A stretch of DNA of 64,000 nucleotides from an uncultured Planctomycetota bacterium. GTDB lineage: Bacteria; Planctomycetota; Phycisphaerae; UBA1845; Fen-1342. Within the stretch, counting starts at the first letter, position 1. The number at the start of each line of letters is the position of its first letter. This document shows, piece by piece, positions 35,573-46,493 of the stretch. The stretch is taken from positions 1 to 64,000 of the forward strand of contig CAADGL010000009.1 of assembly GCA_900696525.1 (NCBI GenBank), given 5' to 3'. The position numbers and the translations under genes are program-made. Under the pieces are notes generated by a model that saw nothing but the letters and a program-made list of their open reading frames with translations, was not told where the DNA came from and did no database searches.

Positions 35573-37107
35573 GCCTTCCCCCAAGCCGCCAGCAGGATTC
35601 CGAGATCGGACTGGTTCACCGAGCCGTCGCAGTTCAGGTCGAACAGGTCGTCGCACGGGCTGCCGCCCTGGATCGTCCCGTAGCACGAGAGCAGCAGCCC
35701 CAGGTCCCCCTGGCCGACCGATCCATCGCCGTCCAGGTCGGCCAGGCACGCGCCCGTCGTCTCGAACGCCACCACCCCCGCCTCGCCGATCGAGTACAGC
35801 CAGCCGCAGTTGATCGCCGGCGAGCCGCCCGAGCCCTCATGGGCCGCGAGGACGAAGTTCGGGTCGGACGGCGTCCGTCTGAGATCGAGGATGCGCAGCT
35901 CCTCGTACGGCCCGAGCACGGGCGCCGTGTCCGGGACGCCCACATACAGCCGCTGCCGCGCCAGCGCGGGCTGGTAAGTCCAGCCGCCGACGAGCAGCGA
36001 CCCGCCGCTGTCCGCGTATGTATCCCAAAGCGGCTGGGCCGAACCGCCGAGGTCCTTGAAAGCCTGCACGCGGCTGGCGGACCCGAAGCCATCGATTCCC
36101 GCGGGAAGATAAATGCAGCCGTCGGCGGCGGCAACGGGGCAGGCGGTTGAGCGCTCGCAGGCGACGGTCCAGACGACGTGGCCGTCCGCGGTGCGCACCT
36201 TGAAGAGCCGGCTGTTGTTGCCCGTGCCCTGGAAGTCGTAGGTTGCAGCGTAGACGTGCTCGCTCGTCAGCGTTACGCCTCCGAAAAAGCCGTCGTCGCC
36301 CTCGACGGAGCGCGACCAGACGAGCTCGCCCGAGAGGGCGTCAAAGGCCCGCAGCACGCCGGGATAGAGGAACTGGTCCGGCGGGAAGAAAACGGCGTCG
36401 TAGCTGCCGACGTAGACGCGGCCATTGGCGTACGCGGGTGTCGCGCCCGAGGACGAGCCGAGCGGGCGGCTCCAGACGACGTCGCCCGGCTGGTACGGGT
36501 TGTGCCCGGCGTGAAACGCGTCGACGTTGACGGCGTGGAGCTGGCCGCCGGCGCCCGCACCGGTGAAGTCGCTGATGAAGGCGCGGTTGGCGGGCTGCCC
36601 CCCGACGGTGAGGTCCGAGGTGACCAGCGGGGAGGCATTGACGACGCGTTTGGGGAGCGTGGTCTGCCACAGCACGTCGCCGTCGTCGACCGCCAGGGCG
36701 TACAACGTGAAGCCCGAGGCGTACAGCACGGCGTCGTTGCGCTCGTCGATGGCCGGGCTGGAGCGGCTGTCGAGCTGGTCGCGCTCGATTTCGGTCCGCC
36801 AGAGGCGCTGGCCCGTGTGCGCGTCGAGCGCGATGGCGAGGTTGGCGACGTGGACGTTGTCGACAATGCGGCGTGCGCAGACGAACACGCGGCCGCCGGA
36901 TGTCACGGGGCTGCTTCGGAACACGAGGCGCTCGTCGCTCTCTGGAAGGGCGGTCCAGGCGGGCGGCGCGAGGGCGCGTGGGCCATGCACGCCGAGGCTG
37001 GAGCGCGCGGGGTCGGCGGCGAAGTGGGACCACTGGCCCGCGAGAGCCAATGGTCCCACACTCGCGGTCAACCACAGTGTCGCCGTGAATACAGCACGTG
37101 ATGACAT
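35563..37107 (-). CDS. Secreted PQQ-like beta-propeller protein with dockerin-like C-terminus
   Basis: A 514-residue product with a signal peptide (about residues 1-23, ending ALAG). Residues 30-450 are repeated PQQ/YVTN-like propeller blades, such as [35 protein letters not shown] and [19 protein letters not shown]. No catalytic residue stands out, so a binding rather than enzymatic role is likely. The last 60 residues carry two EF-hand repeats ([18 protein letters not shown] and [18 protein letters not shown]). The start is 6 nt after the stop of the PEP-CTERM gene, so it belongs to the riboswitch transcript. A propeller in a B12-controlled operon recalls BtuG of Bacteroides; that link is inference. 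Confidence 0.8.
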   Translation of the reverse strand: MSSRAVFTATLWLTASVGPLALAGQWSHFAADPARSSLGVHGPRALAPPAWTALPESDERLVFRSSPVTSGGRVFVCARRIVDNVHVANLAIALDAHTGQRLWRTEIERDQLDSRSSPAIDERNDAVLYASGFTLYALAVDDGDVLWQTTLPKRVVNASPLVTSDLTVGGQPANRAFISDFTGAGAGGQLHAVNVDAFHAGHNPYQPGDVVWSRPLGSSSGATPAYANGRVYVGSYDAVFFPPDQFLYPGVLRAFDALSGELVWSRSVEGDDGFFGGVTLTSEHVYAATYDFQGTGNNSRLFKVRTADGHVVWTVACERSTACPVAAADGCIYLPAGIDGFGSASRVQAFKDLGGSAQPLWDTYADSGGSLLVGGWTYQPALARQRLYVGVPDTAPVLGPYEELRILDLRRTPSDPNFVLAAHEGSGGSPAINCGWLYSIGEAGVVAFETTGACLADLDGDGSVGQGDLGLLLSCYGTIQGGSPCDDLFDLNCDGSVNQSDLGILLAAWGKACP

Positions 37108-37113
37108 GCTATT

Positions 37114-38025
37114 TCACCGCGTGTCGGCGACGACGGACCGGCGAGCGGCCAGGGGCCGCCGCGCGGGTCCGTCGCCGGGTTGCCGACCACTTTTCCCCGC
37201 GTTCCTCCGGAGAGCGATGGAAAGGCCGAAGAGCGCGAGCGACGCGCCGCACGCCGGCTCCGGCACGACGGCGAAGGCGTCGATCTCGGGCGCATTCTGG
37301 ACGTCGGACGCGACGTCGATGCGGACGTAGTAGGCGGCGGCAAGGCCGCTAGGGGCGATGTCGATCGGCAGGCCGCCGCCCGAGCCGTCGTAGATCGCCT
37401 TTACTTCGGCGTAGTCCTTGCCCAGAAAATCGAGAAAAGTCAGCGCCGGGTTCAGCGGCTTGAGGAAGTCGCTCGGGAGGTTGCCGGGCACGTCGGAATA
37501 GGGCGTATCAAGGTCGAGATAGCCCTGCGCCGGCCAGACGCCATCGCCGAAGCCCGAGGCCACCTCGAAGAATGTCACGCCGTCGGCGCTGACCGACACG
37601 GTGAACGGGCCTTCGGAGAACAGGCCGGCGACGATGCCGTTGGGATAGTCGTCGTCGATGAACGAGCCGTTGCCGAACACGATCAGGTCGACGCCGTAGA
37701 GATGCGACGGATCATTGGTGATCGGCTCGTCAAAACGCACGGTGACGTGGCCGCCGGCGCCGATGCTCAGGATCTCGTCACTGCCGAACGCGGTGTTGAA
37801 GGGCGTGACCGCGCTGGCGTACTTGCCGCCGAAGTCTGCTTCTCCGGTGAAGCGCTCCGGTGAGCCGAGTGCCGTGAGCGGATTCGTGTAACCGAACAGC
37901 GGGTTGCTGCCCGGGACGTACGAGATCACCTCGTCGGCCCACGGATTTCCTCCGCCGGCCAGCGCCGCCGCGCCGCCGAGACTGAGCCCGAAGGCGAATC
38001 CACGAACACTGTAGGACCAGCGCAT
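37114..38025 (-). CDS. PEP-CTERM surface protein under cobalamin riboswitch control
   Basis: A 303-residue product; the ATG at 38025 has GGAGGAGG upstream. A signal peptide (about 1-23) precedes a beta-rich domain opening DEVISYVPGSNPLFGYTN, then ALGSPERFTGE, SIGAGGHVTVRFDEPI and GVDLIVFGNGSF. I recall similar domains in PEP-CTERM proteins of planctomycetes and verrucomicrobia. The sorting signal VVPEPACG (PEP at 255-257), a hydrophobic helix and an Arg pair follow, so an exosortase should process it. Unusually, about 27 residues follow the Arg pair, where most family members end. First gene of a three-gene unit behind the riboswitch. Confidence 0.82.
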   Translation of the reverse strand: MRWSYSVRGFAFGLSLGGAAALAGGGNPWADEVISYVPGSNPLFGYTNPLTALGSPERFTGEADFGGKYASAVTPFNTAFGSDEILSIGAGGHVTVRFDEPITNDPSHLYGVDLIVFGNGSFIDDDYPNGIVAGLFSEGPFTVSVSADGVTFFEVASGFGDGVWPAQGYLDLDTPYSDVPGNLPSDFLKPLNPALTFLDFLGKDYAEVKAIYDGSGGGLPIDIAPSGLAAAYYVRIDVASDVQNAPEIDAFAVVPEPACGASLALFGLSIALRRNAGKSGRQPGDGPARRPLAARRSVVADTR

Positions 38026-38238
38026 GCCATCCTCCTCCAAGGGTGGTTGTGCGGGCGCGAAGCGCGACCGCAGTCGCCAGCCGGAAGAGGCTGCAAACGT
38101 GCCGGTGTGCAGCGGCGATCCTGGGCTTGACGCAGAACGGGCCGACGCAGAGAAGCCTGCGGCTTGTCGGCTCGAAAAGCGGCGGATGCGACCTGACATA
38201 CCGGTTCGCCTCTCCCACGAAGGCAACCGAAGCAAGGC

Positions 38239-38460
38239 GGTCGATCTGGCAGGTCTTCTGACTCCCGGGCGTCGCCTGGGCGCTCGGCCGACGTGTCGGC
38301 GGAGAACCAAGGCACCTACTCGCCGCGCCTTCTCGGCCAAAGTGGCCAATGACTGAACTGCGTGCGGCTTTCGTTCCCGGTCACAGCGGCGGGGCCGTTC
38401 CGGATTCTCACCGGATTCCCTATTCTCTCGCCCGCAACGAGCAGGCGAACACCAGTGACC
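38239..38460 (-). promoter_or_regulatory. Cobalamin (B12) riboswitch
   Basis: Read on the minus strand this is a complete cobalamin aptamer. Its ends pair as P1 (GGTC and CTGG at 38452-38460 with CCAG and GACC at 38239-38249). The core has GGGAATCCGGTGAGAATCC then GGAACGGCCCCGCCGCTGTG (about 38366-38421), the CCACTTTGGCCGAGAAGGC arm (about 38325-38344), and the B12-box end GGGAGTCAGAAGACCTGCC (38248-38266). The RNA would start only about 6 nt before the aptamer. Bound cobalamin normally represses downstream expression. The 213 nt between aptamer and start codon contain no obvious T-run terminator, so control of translation or Rho-type termination is possible. Confidence 0.96.
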
Positions 38461-38472
38461 AATGCGAAAGAC

Positions 38473-38502
38473 ACAATAGCCAAGGCGGGGTGGGCAAGTC
38501 AA
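38473..38502 (-). promoter_or_regulatory. Promoter of the riboswitch operon
   Basis: Minus strand TTGACT (38497-38502) and TATTGT (38473-38478) are 18 bp apart. The predicted start near 38466 agrees closely with the 5' end of the riboswitch. The rest of the 38503-38725 gap shows no other convincing element; it also serves as upstream region for the divergent DUF1800 gene. Confidence 0.75.
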
Positions 38503-38725
38503 GCGCAAAATATTGTACTGGCGCGCTTCGCGGGCACGTCGCCACAACTTGCGATCATTCAACGACCTGCGCCCGCTCGACACCGGTTCTGTGACGCGGC
38601 GCGGGCCCGGGCGCCCCAACGCAATACACCGCCGCTCTCGTCGTTAGTCCCTTCAGGTTGCTTCGGGCTTTCGACAGAGCCGCGCACGTCCCAGCAGTTG
38701 CATCGCGGAAATGCGAGGTGAAGAA

Positions 38726-40249
<1,524 letters not shown>

Positions 40250-40296
40250 CGCGCGCGGCGCGGCCCGCCGTGCTTGGCTATCGCTGAGAGGGAACC

Positions 40297-41604
40297 ATGA
40301 GCAACTACGACTGTCACGCCTGCCGCGAGTACAACAGCCTCTCGCGCCGGCAGTTCATCGGTGCGGCCAGCGGGGCGGCATTCGCGGCGCTGACCGCGCC
40401 AGCCTGGCTGCCGCGCGTCGCTTACGCCCGGCAGGACTGCTCGGGCCGCGACGTGATCATCTCGATCTACCTGCGCGGCGGGGCGGACGGACTGAGCATG
40501 GTCGTGCCCTTCGCGGACCCGGCGTACTACGCGGCGCGGCCGGCGCTGGCGATTCCGCATCCGGACAGCGGCGACCCGAACGCGGCGATCGCGCTCGACG
40601 AGTTCTTCGGCTTCGCGCCGGCCATGGCGCCGCTGGTCGAGGCGTATCGCGCCGGGCATCTGCTCGTCGTGCACGCCACCGGCATGGTGAATGCGACGCG
40701 CTCGCACTTCGACGCCCAGCGCTTCATGGAAGTCGGCAAGGCCGCCGACCCCACGCTTTACACCGGCTGGCTCGGCCGGCACCTGGCGAGCGTGCCGCCG
40801 CTCCGACCGGACGCGATCCTGCGCGGCGTCGGGATCAACACGGGCTTGCAGCGGACGCTGGTAGGCGGGCCGGAGACGCTGCCGATCCCGAACCTGGACC
40901 AGTTCGGGCTCACGGGCAATGCGCAGACGCTCGCGGCCCGGCGGCAGGCGATCAGCGACATGTACGCGATGACGCACGACCCGCTGCGCGCCGCCGGCGA
41001 GACCACGCTCCTGACCATTGACCTGCTGAACCAGATCGACTTCGCCGGCTACCAGCCCAAGGGCGGCGCGGTCTACCCGGCGGGCGCGTTCGGCCTGGCG
41101 CTGAAGTCGACGGCGGCGCTGCTGAAGGCGCAGGTCGGGGTTGAGGCGGTGGCGATCGACCTGGGGGGCTGGGACCATCATAACAGCGAGGGCCCGATCT
41201 CGGGCGCGATGGCCGACCTGATGACGCAGTTGTCGCAGGGACTCGCGGCGATCCACGCCGACCTCTTCTCGCGCAGCGGCGCCGGAACCCCCAACGTGAC
41301 CGTCGTCGTTACGACCGAGTTCGGCCGACGGGTCGATGAAAACGGCAGCGGCGGGACCGACCACGGCTACGGCGGCGCGATGCTGGTCCTCGGCGGCAAC
41401 GTCGCCGGCGGCCGCGTCCTGGCGCAGTGGCCCGGCCTGGCGCCGGACCAGCTCTTCGAGCAGCGCGACCTGATGGTCACAATCGACTACCGGCACGTCC
41501 TGGCGGAGATCGTGCAGTACCGGCTGGGCAACGCGAACCTCGACTATGTCTTCCCCGATTTCACGCCGAATTTCCGCGGCGTGGTGTGTCCCTCGACGGC
41601 CTGA
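40297..41604 (+). CDS. DUF1501 family protein, Tat-exported
   Basis: A 435-residue product with a twin-arginine signal (LSRRQFIGAASGAAFAAL). The DUF1501 domain, of the sulfatase/alkaline phosphatase-like fold, is marked by IYLRGGADGLSMVVPFADP, GGWDHHNSEGP and VVTTEFGRRVDENGSGGTDH. The conserved DHH and final D-H residues are probable metal ligands. AGAGGGA precedes the ATG. It forms the usual operon with the DUF1800 gene. Function unknown; it may be a surface hydrolase or assembly partner. Confidence 0.9.
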   Translation: MSNYDCHACREYNSLSRRQFIGAASGAAFAALTAPAWLPRVAYARQDCSGRDVIISIYLRGGADGLSMVVPFADPAYYAARPALAIPHPDSGDPNAAIALDEFFGFAPAMAPLVEAYRAGHLLVVHATGMVNATRSHFDAQRFMEVGKAADPTLYTGWLGRHLASVPPLRPDAILRGVGINTGLQRTLVGGPETLPIPNLDQFGLTGNAQTLAARRQAISDMYAMTHDPLRAAGETTLLTIDLLNQIDFAGYQPKGGAVYPAGAFGLALKSTAALLKAQVGVEAVAIDLGGWDHHNSEGPISGAMADLMTQLSQGLAAIHADLFSRSGAGTPNVTVVVTTEFGRRVDENGSGGTDHGYGGAMLVLGGNVAGGRVLAQWPGLAPDQLFEQRDLMVTIDYRHVLAEIVQYRLGNANLDYVFPDFTPNFRGVVCPSTA

Positions 41605-41628
41605 GAGGCCGGCCGCGCGGCCCAGCGG

Positions 41629-42306
41629 TCACCCGCCTGCGGCGCTTGCGCGCCCGCCGCTCCAGTAGACGCGCAGCATGCGCGGCACGCCGTCGCCGGC
41701 CACGTCTTCGAAACGAACCTCGAGCGTGCCGTCGCTGCTGGGGCCGAAGCGCCCGGTCGCTTCCGCGGGCAGCGCGGGGCCCAGCGGCGCGCGGACTTCG
41801 AAATGCAGGTGCGGCGCGGCGGAATAGCCCGTGCTTCCCGAGAGCCCGATCATGTCGCGGGCTTCGACCGGCTGGCCCACCGCGACCAGCACGCCGCCCG
41901 GGTCGAGATGGGCATAGATCGCGCGTGAGCCGTCGGCGTGCGTGATCTCGACGCGGTTGGCGAAACCGCAGCAGGCGCAGTCGGAGTCCCACACGCAGCT
42001 ACAGTCCGGGCAGTCGTCGCGGACGGCGGAGACGATGCCGCGGCGCGCGGCGAGGATCGGCGTGCCGCGCGGCATCTGGAAGTCCAGGGCGTAGCTCTGC
42101 TCGTGGCTGAACGGTCCGAAGTGTCCCTGCAAGACGATGCTGGCGCGGCCCGTCTCGTAGGGCAGGTAGTAGAGGTCGGTGGCGTCGGCCGGCGCCGGAT
42201 CGGCCGGATTGTTGACCGCCGCGGGCGGCGTACAGCAAATGAGCAGCGCGGCAAGCAGCGCTGCCGGGACGAGATCGGGACGCGAGGGCCGGCGCGCAAC
42301 GCGCAT
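41629..42306 (-). CDS. M23 family metallopeptidase (LytM-like), secreted
   Basis: A 225-residue product with a signal peptide that may be a lipoprotein type (LLICC, Cys about 24-25). The LytM core has HEQSYALDF (HxxxD zinc motif) and HLHFEV (HxH motif), with NRVEITHADGSRAIYAHL between. Four or more Cys around DDCPDCSCVWDSDCACCGF form an unusual Cys-rich insertion near the active site. M23 enzymes cut peptide crosslinks in peptidoglycan. It converges on the DUF1501 gene with 24 nt between stops. Confidence 0.86.
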   Translation of the reverse strand: MRVARRPSRPDLVPAALLAALLICCTPPAAVNNPADPAPADATDLYYLPYETGRASIVLQGHFGPFSHEQSYALDFQMPRGTPILAARRGIVSAVRDDCPDCSCVWDSDCACCGFANRVEITHADGSRAIYAHLDPGGVLVAVGQPVEARDMIGLSGSTGYSAAPHLHFEVRAPLGPALPAEATGRFGPSSDGTLEVRFEDVAGDGVPRMLRVYWSGGRASAAGG

Positions 42307-42351
42307 GCGGTTCTCCTGGCGCCTGCGTGGGCGCGGTGGAGGTTGTGAAGG

Positions 42352-42373
42352 GCCGGGCTGGCGACAGCCCGGC
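42352..42373 (-). terminator. Palindromic hairpin after the subtilase gene
   Basis: GCCGGGCTG and CAGCCCGGC form a perfect 9-bp stem with a 4-nt loop, 22 nt after the subtilase stop codon on the minus strand. There is no T-run. It may stabilise the transcript end or be one of the short dispersed palindromes of this genome. Confidence 0.45.
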
Positions 42374-42395
42374 GCTGACGCGTGGCCCGGTCATG

Positions 42396-45300
42396 TTACG
42401 GGCAGTTCGGCCCCTGGTTGAAGTTGCTCAGCAGGATGCCGAGGTCGGCCTGGTCGGTGTCGCCGTCGCCGTCGGCGTCGCCCGCGCAGCCGCCGCCGGC
42501 GCAGCCGAAGTCGCTCAGCAGGATGCCGAGGTCCGACTGGTTGACGCAGCCGTCGCCGTTCAGGTCGCCCGGCACGGCTTCGCACGAGTCGATGATGCCG
42601 TTGCCGTTCTGGTCGAGCGCCGGGTTGCTGTAGATGTCCACGTGGTCGGCCAGGCCGTTCTCGTTGCAGTCGACGTACGGGCGGAACCACTCCAGCACGC
42701 GCTGCATGACCGCCGCCCGCGCCGCCGGCGTCGGGATGGCCTCCAGCGGGAACGCCATGAAGACGGTGCGGTACTGCGGCCGGTCGGAGTAGACGGCGGC
42801 GGTGCCCTGGTTTCCGGTGAAGGCGATCACGCCGTTGGCGTTGGGCGTGATGCGGTCGCTCCAGTTGGTGAACGGGTAGCTGAGGCTGTAGGGCCCGAGA
42901 CCGGCGAAGAGGTTGTTGCCGGTGACGGAGGTCTGCGAGATGTCGTTCGTCACGCTGGAGACGCCGAGGTAGCCGGTCATGAAGGTGGTGAGCCCGCGGT
43001 CGTAGTGGTAGTCCTGGCTGACGATCAGCAGGTTCTTGCCGGTGTTCAGGAACGATGCCAGCGCCGCTTCGCCCGCGGCGCCCGGCCCGCACGTCCCGCC
43101 GAACTCGTCGCCGGTGAACCAGACGACGATCGAGTAGGGGCTGAGCTGCGCGGCATTCGGCTCGTTGTCGGTGTTGTTGGTGTCCCAGAGGTCGTAGTCG
43201 AGCGTCAGCGTGCCGAGGGCGGCGGTGTAGTACGAGCGCACGTCGGGGCTGTTGTCGTCGTCGTCCACGAGCAGGATCGCCGGGATGAAGCGCGTCTCGA
43301 ACTGGAAGACGGGCGACCAGGCGCCGATGCCGCAGGGGTTGACCGCGCGCACCCGCCAGTAATGAACCTGGCCGATGGCCAGGTCGGACTGCGGCGTGTA
43401 GCTCGTGCCGGTCAGACCCGGCTCGTTGATCGCCAGGTTGGTGAAACCGGCGTCCTTCGCGACCTGGAGGTCGTACGTCGCGGCCTGCTCCGCAGCCGAC
43501 CAGGTGAATTGCGGCCGCAGCGACAGCCCGGTTGCGCCGTTCGCCGGCGATTGGAGCGCGACCGCTGCCGGCGCCGCGTTGTATACGCTGACCGTGACGC
43601 TGGCGTTGCGCTCGATGCCTGCGGCGACGCCAGTGATGTTGATCGTATAATCGCCGGGAGGCGTGGCAAAGCTGGTGACGGACAGGACGCTCTGGCCCGG
43701 CGGGACGACGGGGTTGACGCTGTAGTAGGCCGAGGCGCCGGGCGGCACATCGTTGATGGTGAGGAAGACGGGCTCCTGGAAGTCCATGATCTGTCCGACG
43801 TTCAGCGTGAACTCGGCGTAGCCCGGGGTGCAGATGCTGTCGAGGGTGTGATCGAAGGTCATGGTGAAGCTTGGCTCGAGCGCCGCGTTGTAGCAGACGA
43901 TGGCGAAGTCCTGGTCCGTCCCGTCGCCGAAGTTGGGTACGCCGTCGGAGTTGATGTTGGCGGCGACGACGCGCACCGTGTATGAGCCGTTGGCGGTCGG
44001 GCCGATGAAGACGCCCTCGGTGTTGTTGCGGTTGTCCGCAGTCCCGCCGGTGATCGAGTACCCGTTTGGGCCGAAGACATTGCCGCGATAGACGTTGGGG
44101 CCGTCCTCGACGATCAGGTCGAGGTCGTTGTTCCAGGCCGGCGTGCTGCCGCCGAGGCCATGGCCGTGCGCGTCGGTCCAGACGAGCATGATCCTGAGCG
44201 GCTTGGTGGGGTCGGCGGCGGCGATGGTCTGGACCCACTGCTCACCGGTGTTGTTGAGCACGACGGGGGCGTCGAAGTAGCGGACGGAGACGCCGGGGTT
44301 GATCACCGCGTCGACGTCGAGGCGCCCCCAGCCCTGCTTGCTGTCGAAGGGGTGTCCGAGCACGCCGCCGTCGGCGTCGAGCCTTCCGGCCAGGTCGTGG
44401 GCCGTGGGCAGGAAAGCGGCTTTGACCAGCGCGGGGCTCGGGTCCTCGACGTAGTCGGGCAGTTGGCGGTAATGCTCGATGAACAGCGCGACGGCGCCGC
44501 TGACGTGCGGCGAGGCCATGCTCGTCCCGCAGAGCGTGTCCCAGCCCGAAGCGCCGTACGAAGAATCGACCTCGCAGCCCGGCGCGACCATGTGCGGGAT
44601 CTTGCGCCCGTCGAGGCACGGCCCGTGGGCCGTGTTCGACGACAAGTCGTTGATCGCCAGTATCTGCGAGCCGTTGTTGTTCTGCATCTTCGTCGAGCCG
44701 ATCGTGAAGATGTTCTTGCCCTCGTCGGGCGTGCCCTGTGTGCTCGTGCCGCCGTTGCCGTTCATGATCGACAGCACGAACGAAAGCGGCTGGTTGCCGG
44801 GGGCGTCCGGGTCGGCGTCGCGCACGCCGATATCAACCTGCATCGTGTCGTTGTCATAGCCCTTGGGCGTCCCGGAAGGGCCCCAGCTATTGCCCGAGAG
44901 GCTGGCGCCGTTGCGCTGCGACTCGGTCATGAGCCTGAGCATGCCGCCGGGCTCCGTGTACATCGGCGAATAGCGCTGCTCGACGAGCTTGGCGCCGGGG
45001 GCCATGCCCAGGCCGCGCAGGAACCCGCCGTTGGCCATCTGCCCCGAGCCGCCGTGCGCCGCCATGATGCCGGCCGTGTGCGTGCCATGGCCGCTGCCGC
45101 TGCCGCCACAGCTTTGGCCGTTGCACGGGGCGAACTGTCCGACGAGGTCGGGGTGGCTGTCGTAGATGCCGCCGTCAACGTTGGCGATCAGCACGCCCGC
45201 GCCGGAGAGGCCGATGCCGGCGAGGTAGTCCATGTATCCCGGGAATGCCAGGTTGTTGCCGTCGACGTTGTTCACGCACACCTGGTTGCTCATCTCGCCA

Positions 45301-46088
45301 CGCAGACCGCCGTCCGTCGGCTGGATCTGCACCGAGTAGACGCCGGGCGTCGCGGCGACCAGCGGGAGCAGCCCGCCGTCGACGAGGGCGGCGGCGACCT
45401 CGAAACGGTCGTTGAGCACCCGGCGCGCCCCGACCTGTGCACCGAGGGCGTTGAGGGCGGCGACGACCGCGTCTGCGCCGGCGGCGCGGACGATGAGGAT
45501 GCGCACGTCCTGAACGCCGGCGGACCCGCGGTAGTGCGGCAGCAGCCGATACCCGGGCGCGAAGTCGCCGCTCCAGCGGACGGTCTCGTCCGCGGCGACG
45601 ACCTGGAGCGCGTCGCGCGGGCCCCAGACGATGTAGGTGAACGGATGAACGTATTGGACGATGCGCAGGCCTCCGCCCTCGAGCCGATCGAGCCACTCTG
45701 GTTGGGTCGGGCCGCGGAACTGCACGAGCCGCAGGTCGGGGCCGTCGATGCACGCGTATGAGAGCTCGCGCGGGGGCGCCGGCACGCCGGCCAGCGGGTC
45801 GAATCGCTGCTCGCCGAGCGTCAGCACGTAGGGATCAGTCACGATCTGCACGTCGGCGCCGACCGCCGCCAGGCGCGCGGCCTCGTCGGCCGACACCTCG
45901 ATCCAGCGGAATGCACCGTAGTCGAGTTCGAGCGTGGGGCTGACCAGGCCGCCGGCCAGCGGCGCCTCGGCTTGCCACACACGAACAAGCACGCGCGGCG
46001 CGTCGGCCGCGGATTGCGCCTGCGCCACCGTCCCACAGACAAGCGAAAGGCTAATTGCCATCGAGATCAAAGGCGTGATGGTCTTCAT
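42396..46088 (-). CDS. Large secreted subtilase (S8) with fibronectin-like and dockerin-like domains
   Basis: A 1230-residue product with a signal peptide (about 1-25, AQAQ). The pro-region and inhibitor-like segments reach about 285. The S8 catalytic domain has Asp305 (IANVDGG), His334 (GHGTHTAG) and Ser523 (GTSMASPHVSG); an Asn in SGNSWGPSG serves the oxyanion hole. Then follow a P-domain-like beta region, a fibronectin type III-like domain (about 885-980) and an unassigned domain with GGTCGPG (about 1010-1140). Next come Asn/Asp-rich repeats (VDCNENGLADHVDIY) and two EF-hand repeats ([36 protein letters not shown]). Likely an extracellular protease held at the cell surface. The frame extends upstream, but the ATG at 46088 gives the signal peptide. 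Confidence 0.88.
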   Translation of the reverse strand: MKTITPLISMAISLSLVCGTVAQAQSAADAPRVLVRVWQAEAPLAGGLVSPTLELDYGAFRWIEVSADEAARLAAVGADVQIVTDPYVLTLGEQRFDPLAGVPAPPRELSYACIDGPDLRLVQFRGPTQPEWLDRLEGGGLRIVQYVHPFTYIVWGPRDALQVVAADETVRWSGDFAPGYRLLPHYRGSAGVQDVRILIVRAAGADAVVAALNALGAQVGARRVLNDRFEVAAALVDGGLLPLVAATPGVYSVQIQPTDGGLRGEMSNQVCVNNVDGNNLAFPGYMDYLAGIGLSGAGVLIANVDGGIYDSHPDLVGQFAPCNGQSCGGSGSGHGTHTAGIMAAHGGSGQMANGGFLRGLGMAPGAKLVEQRYSPMYTEPGGMLRLMTESQRNGASLSGNSWGPSGTPKGYDNDTMQVDIGVRDADPDAPGNQPLSFVLSIMNGNGGTSTQGTPDEGKNIFTIGSTKMQNNNGSQILAINDLSSNTAHGPCLDGRKIPHMVAPGCEVDSSYGASGWDTLCGTSMASPHVSGAVALFIEHYRQLPDYVEDPSPALVKAAFLPTAHDLAGRLDADGGVLGHPFDSKQGWGRLDVDAVINPGVSVRYFDAPVVLNNTGEQWVQTIAAADPTKPLRIMLVWTDAHGHGLGGSTPAWNNDLDLIVEDGPNVYRGNVFGPNGYSITGGTADNRNNTEGVFIGPTANGSYTVRVVAANINSDGVPNFGDGTDQDFAIVCYNAALEPSFTMTFDHTLDSICTPGYAEFTLNVGQIMDFQEPVFLTINDVPPGASAYYSVNPVVPPGQSVLSVTSFATPPGDYTINITGVAAGIERNASVTVSVYNAAPAAVALQSPANGATGLSLRPQFTWSAAEQAATYDLQVAKDAGFTNLAINEPGLTGTSYTPQSDLAIGQVHYWRVRAVNPCGIGAWSPVFQFETRFIPAILLVDDDDNSPDVRSYYTAALGTLTLDYDLWDTNNTDNEPNAAQLSPYSIVVWFTGDEFGGTCGPGAAGEAALASFLNTGKNLLIVSQDYHYDRGLTTFMTGYLGVSSVTNDISQTSVTGNNLFAGLGPYSLSYPFTNWSDRITPNANGVIAFTGNQGTAAVYSDRPQYRTVFMAFPLEAIPTPAARAAVMQRVLEWFRPYVDCNENGLADHVDIYSNPALDQNGNGIIDSCEAVPGDLNGDGCVNQSDLGILLSDFGCAGGGCAGDADGDGDTDQADLGILLSNFNQGPNCP

Positions 46089-46493
46089 GGGTCTGGTGCT
46101 CCACCGGCGGGAGGTCGTGAGGTCCCGCCGAGAATCCGTGGCATCGCAGAACGAACCGCTCTTTTGAATTGCCGGCGGGCCGTGCGGCGTGACCCTTGCG
46201 GGCGTGCGCCGAAGGCGAGCCGCGCGCGACGATGCTCCAAGAGCCACCGTAGCACGCGCCAGAATACAAGTAAACCCGAAAATGCCAGGCGGCCACTGGT
46301 CCCATAATAATAAATCCGCGCGATCGTCGCTGGGCGCGTGCGGCGGTTCGCGGCACAATATCGGTCTGCCGCAGGCGGGGCGTCGCCTGGGGACGAGCGC
46401 GTCGGCGTGCCGGGCGATTCGAGCAAGCGATTTCGCGTGTCACGGGCGTGCAAGGACCGGTCGTCCCGCCGGTTCCTAACAGAGGGGATTCCC
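46089..46493. other. Divergent intergenic region
   Basis: 405 bp between the divergently transcribed subtilase and repeat-protein genes. The central part (about 46260-46320) is AT-rich for this genome (AATACAAGTAAACCC and CATAATAATAAATCC) and probably holds the promoters of both genes. I could not define convincing -35/-10 pairs. No gene or RNA family was recognised. Confidence 0.5.

Noticed and set aside
38503-38725. Possible riboswitch control of the DUF1800/DUF1501 genes
   Set aside because: The aptamer and its promoter read only on the minus strand, away from these genes.
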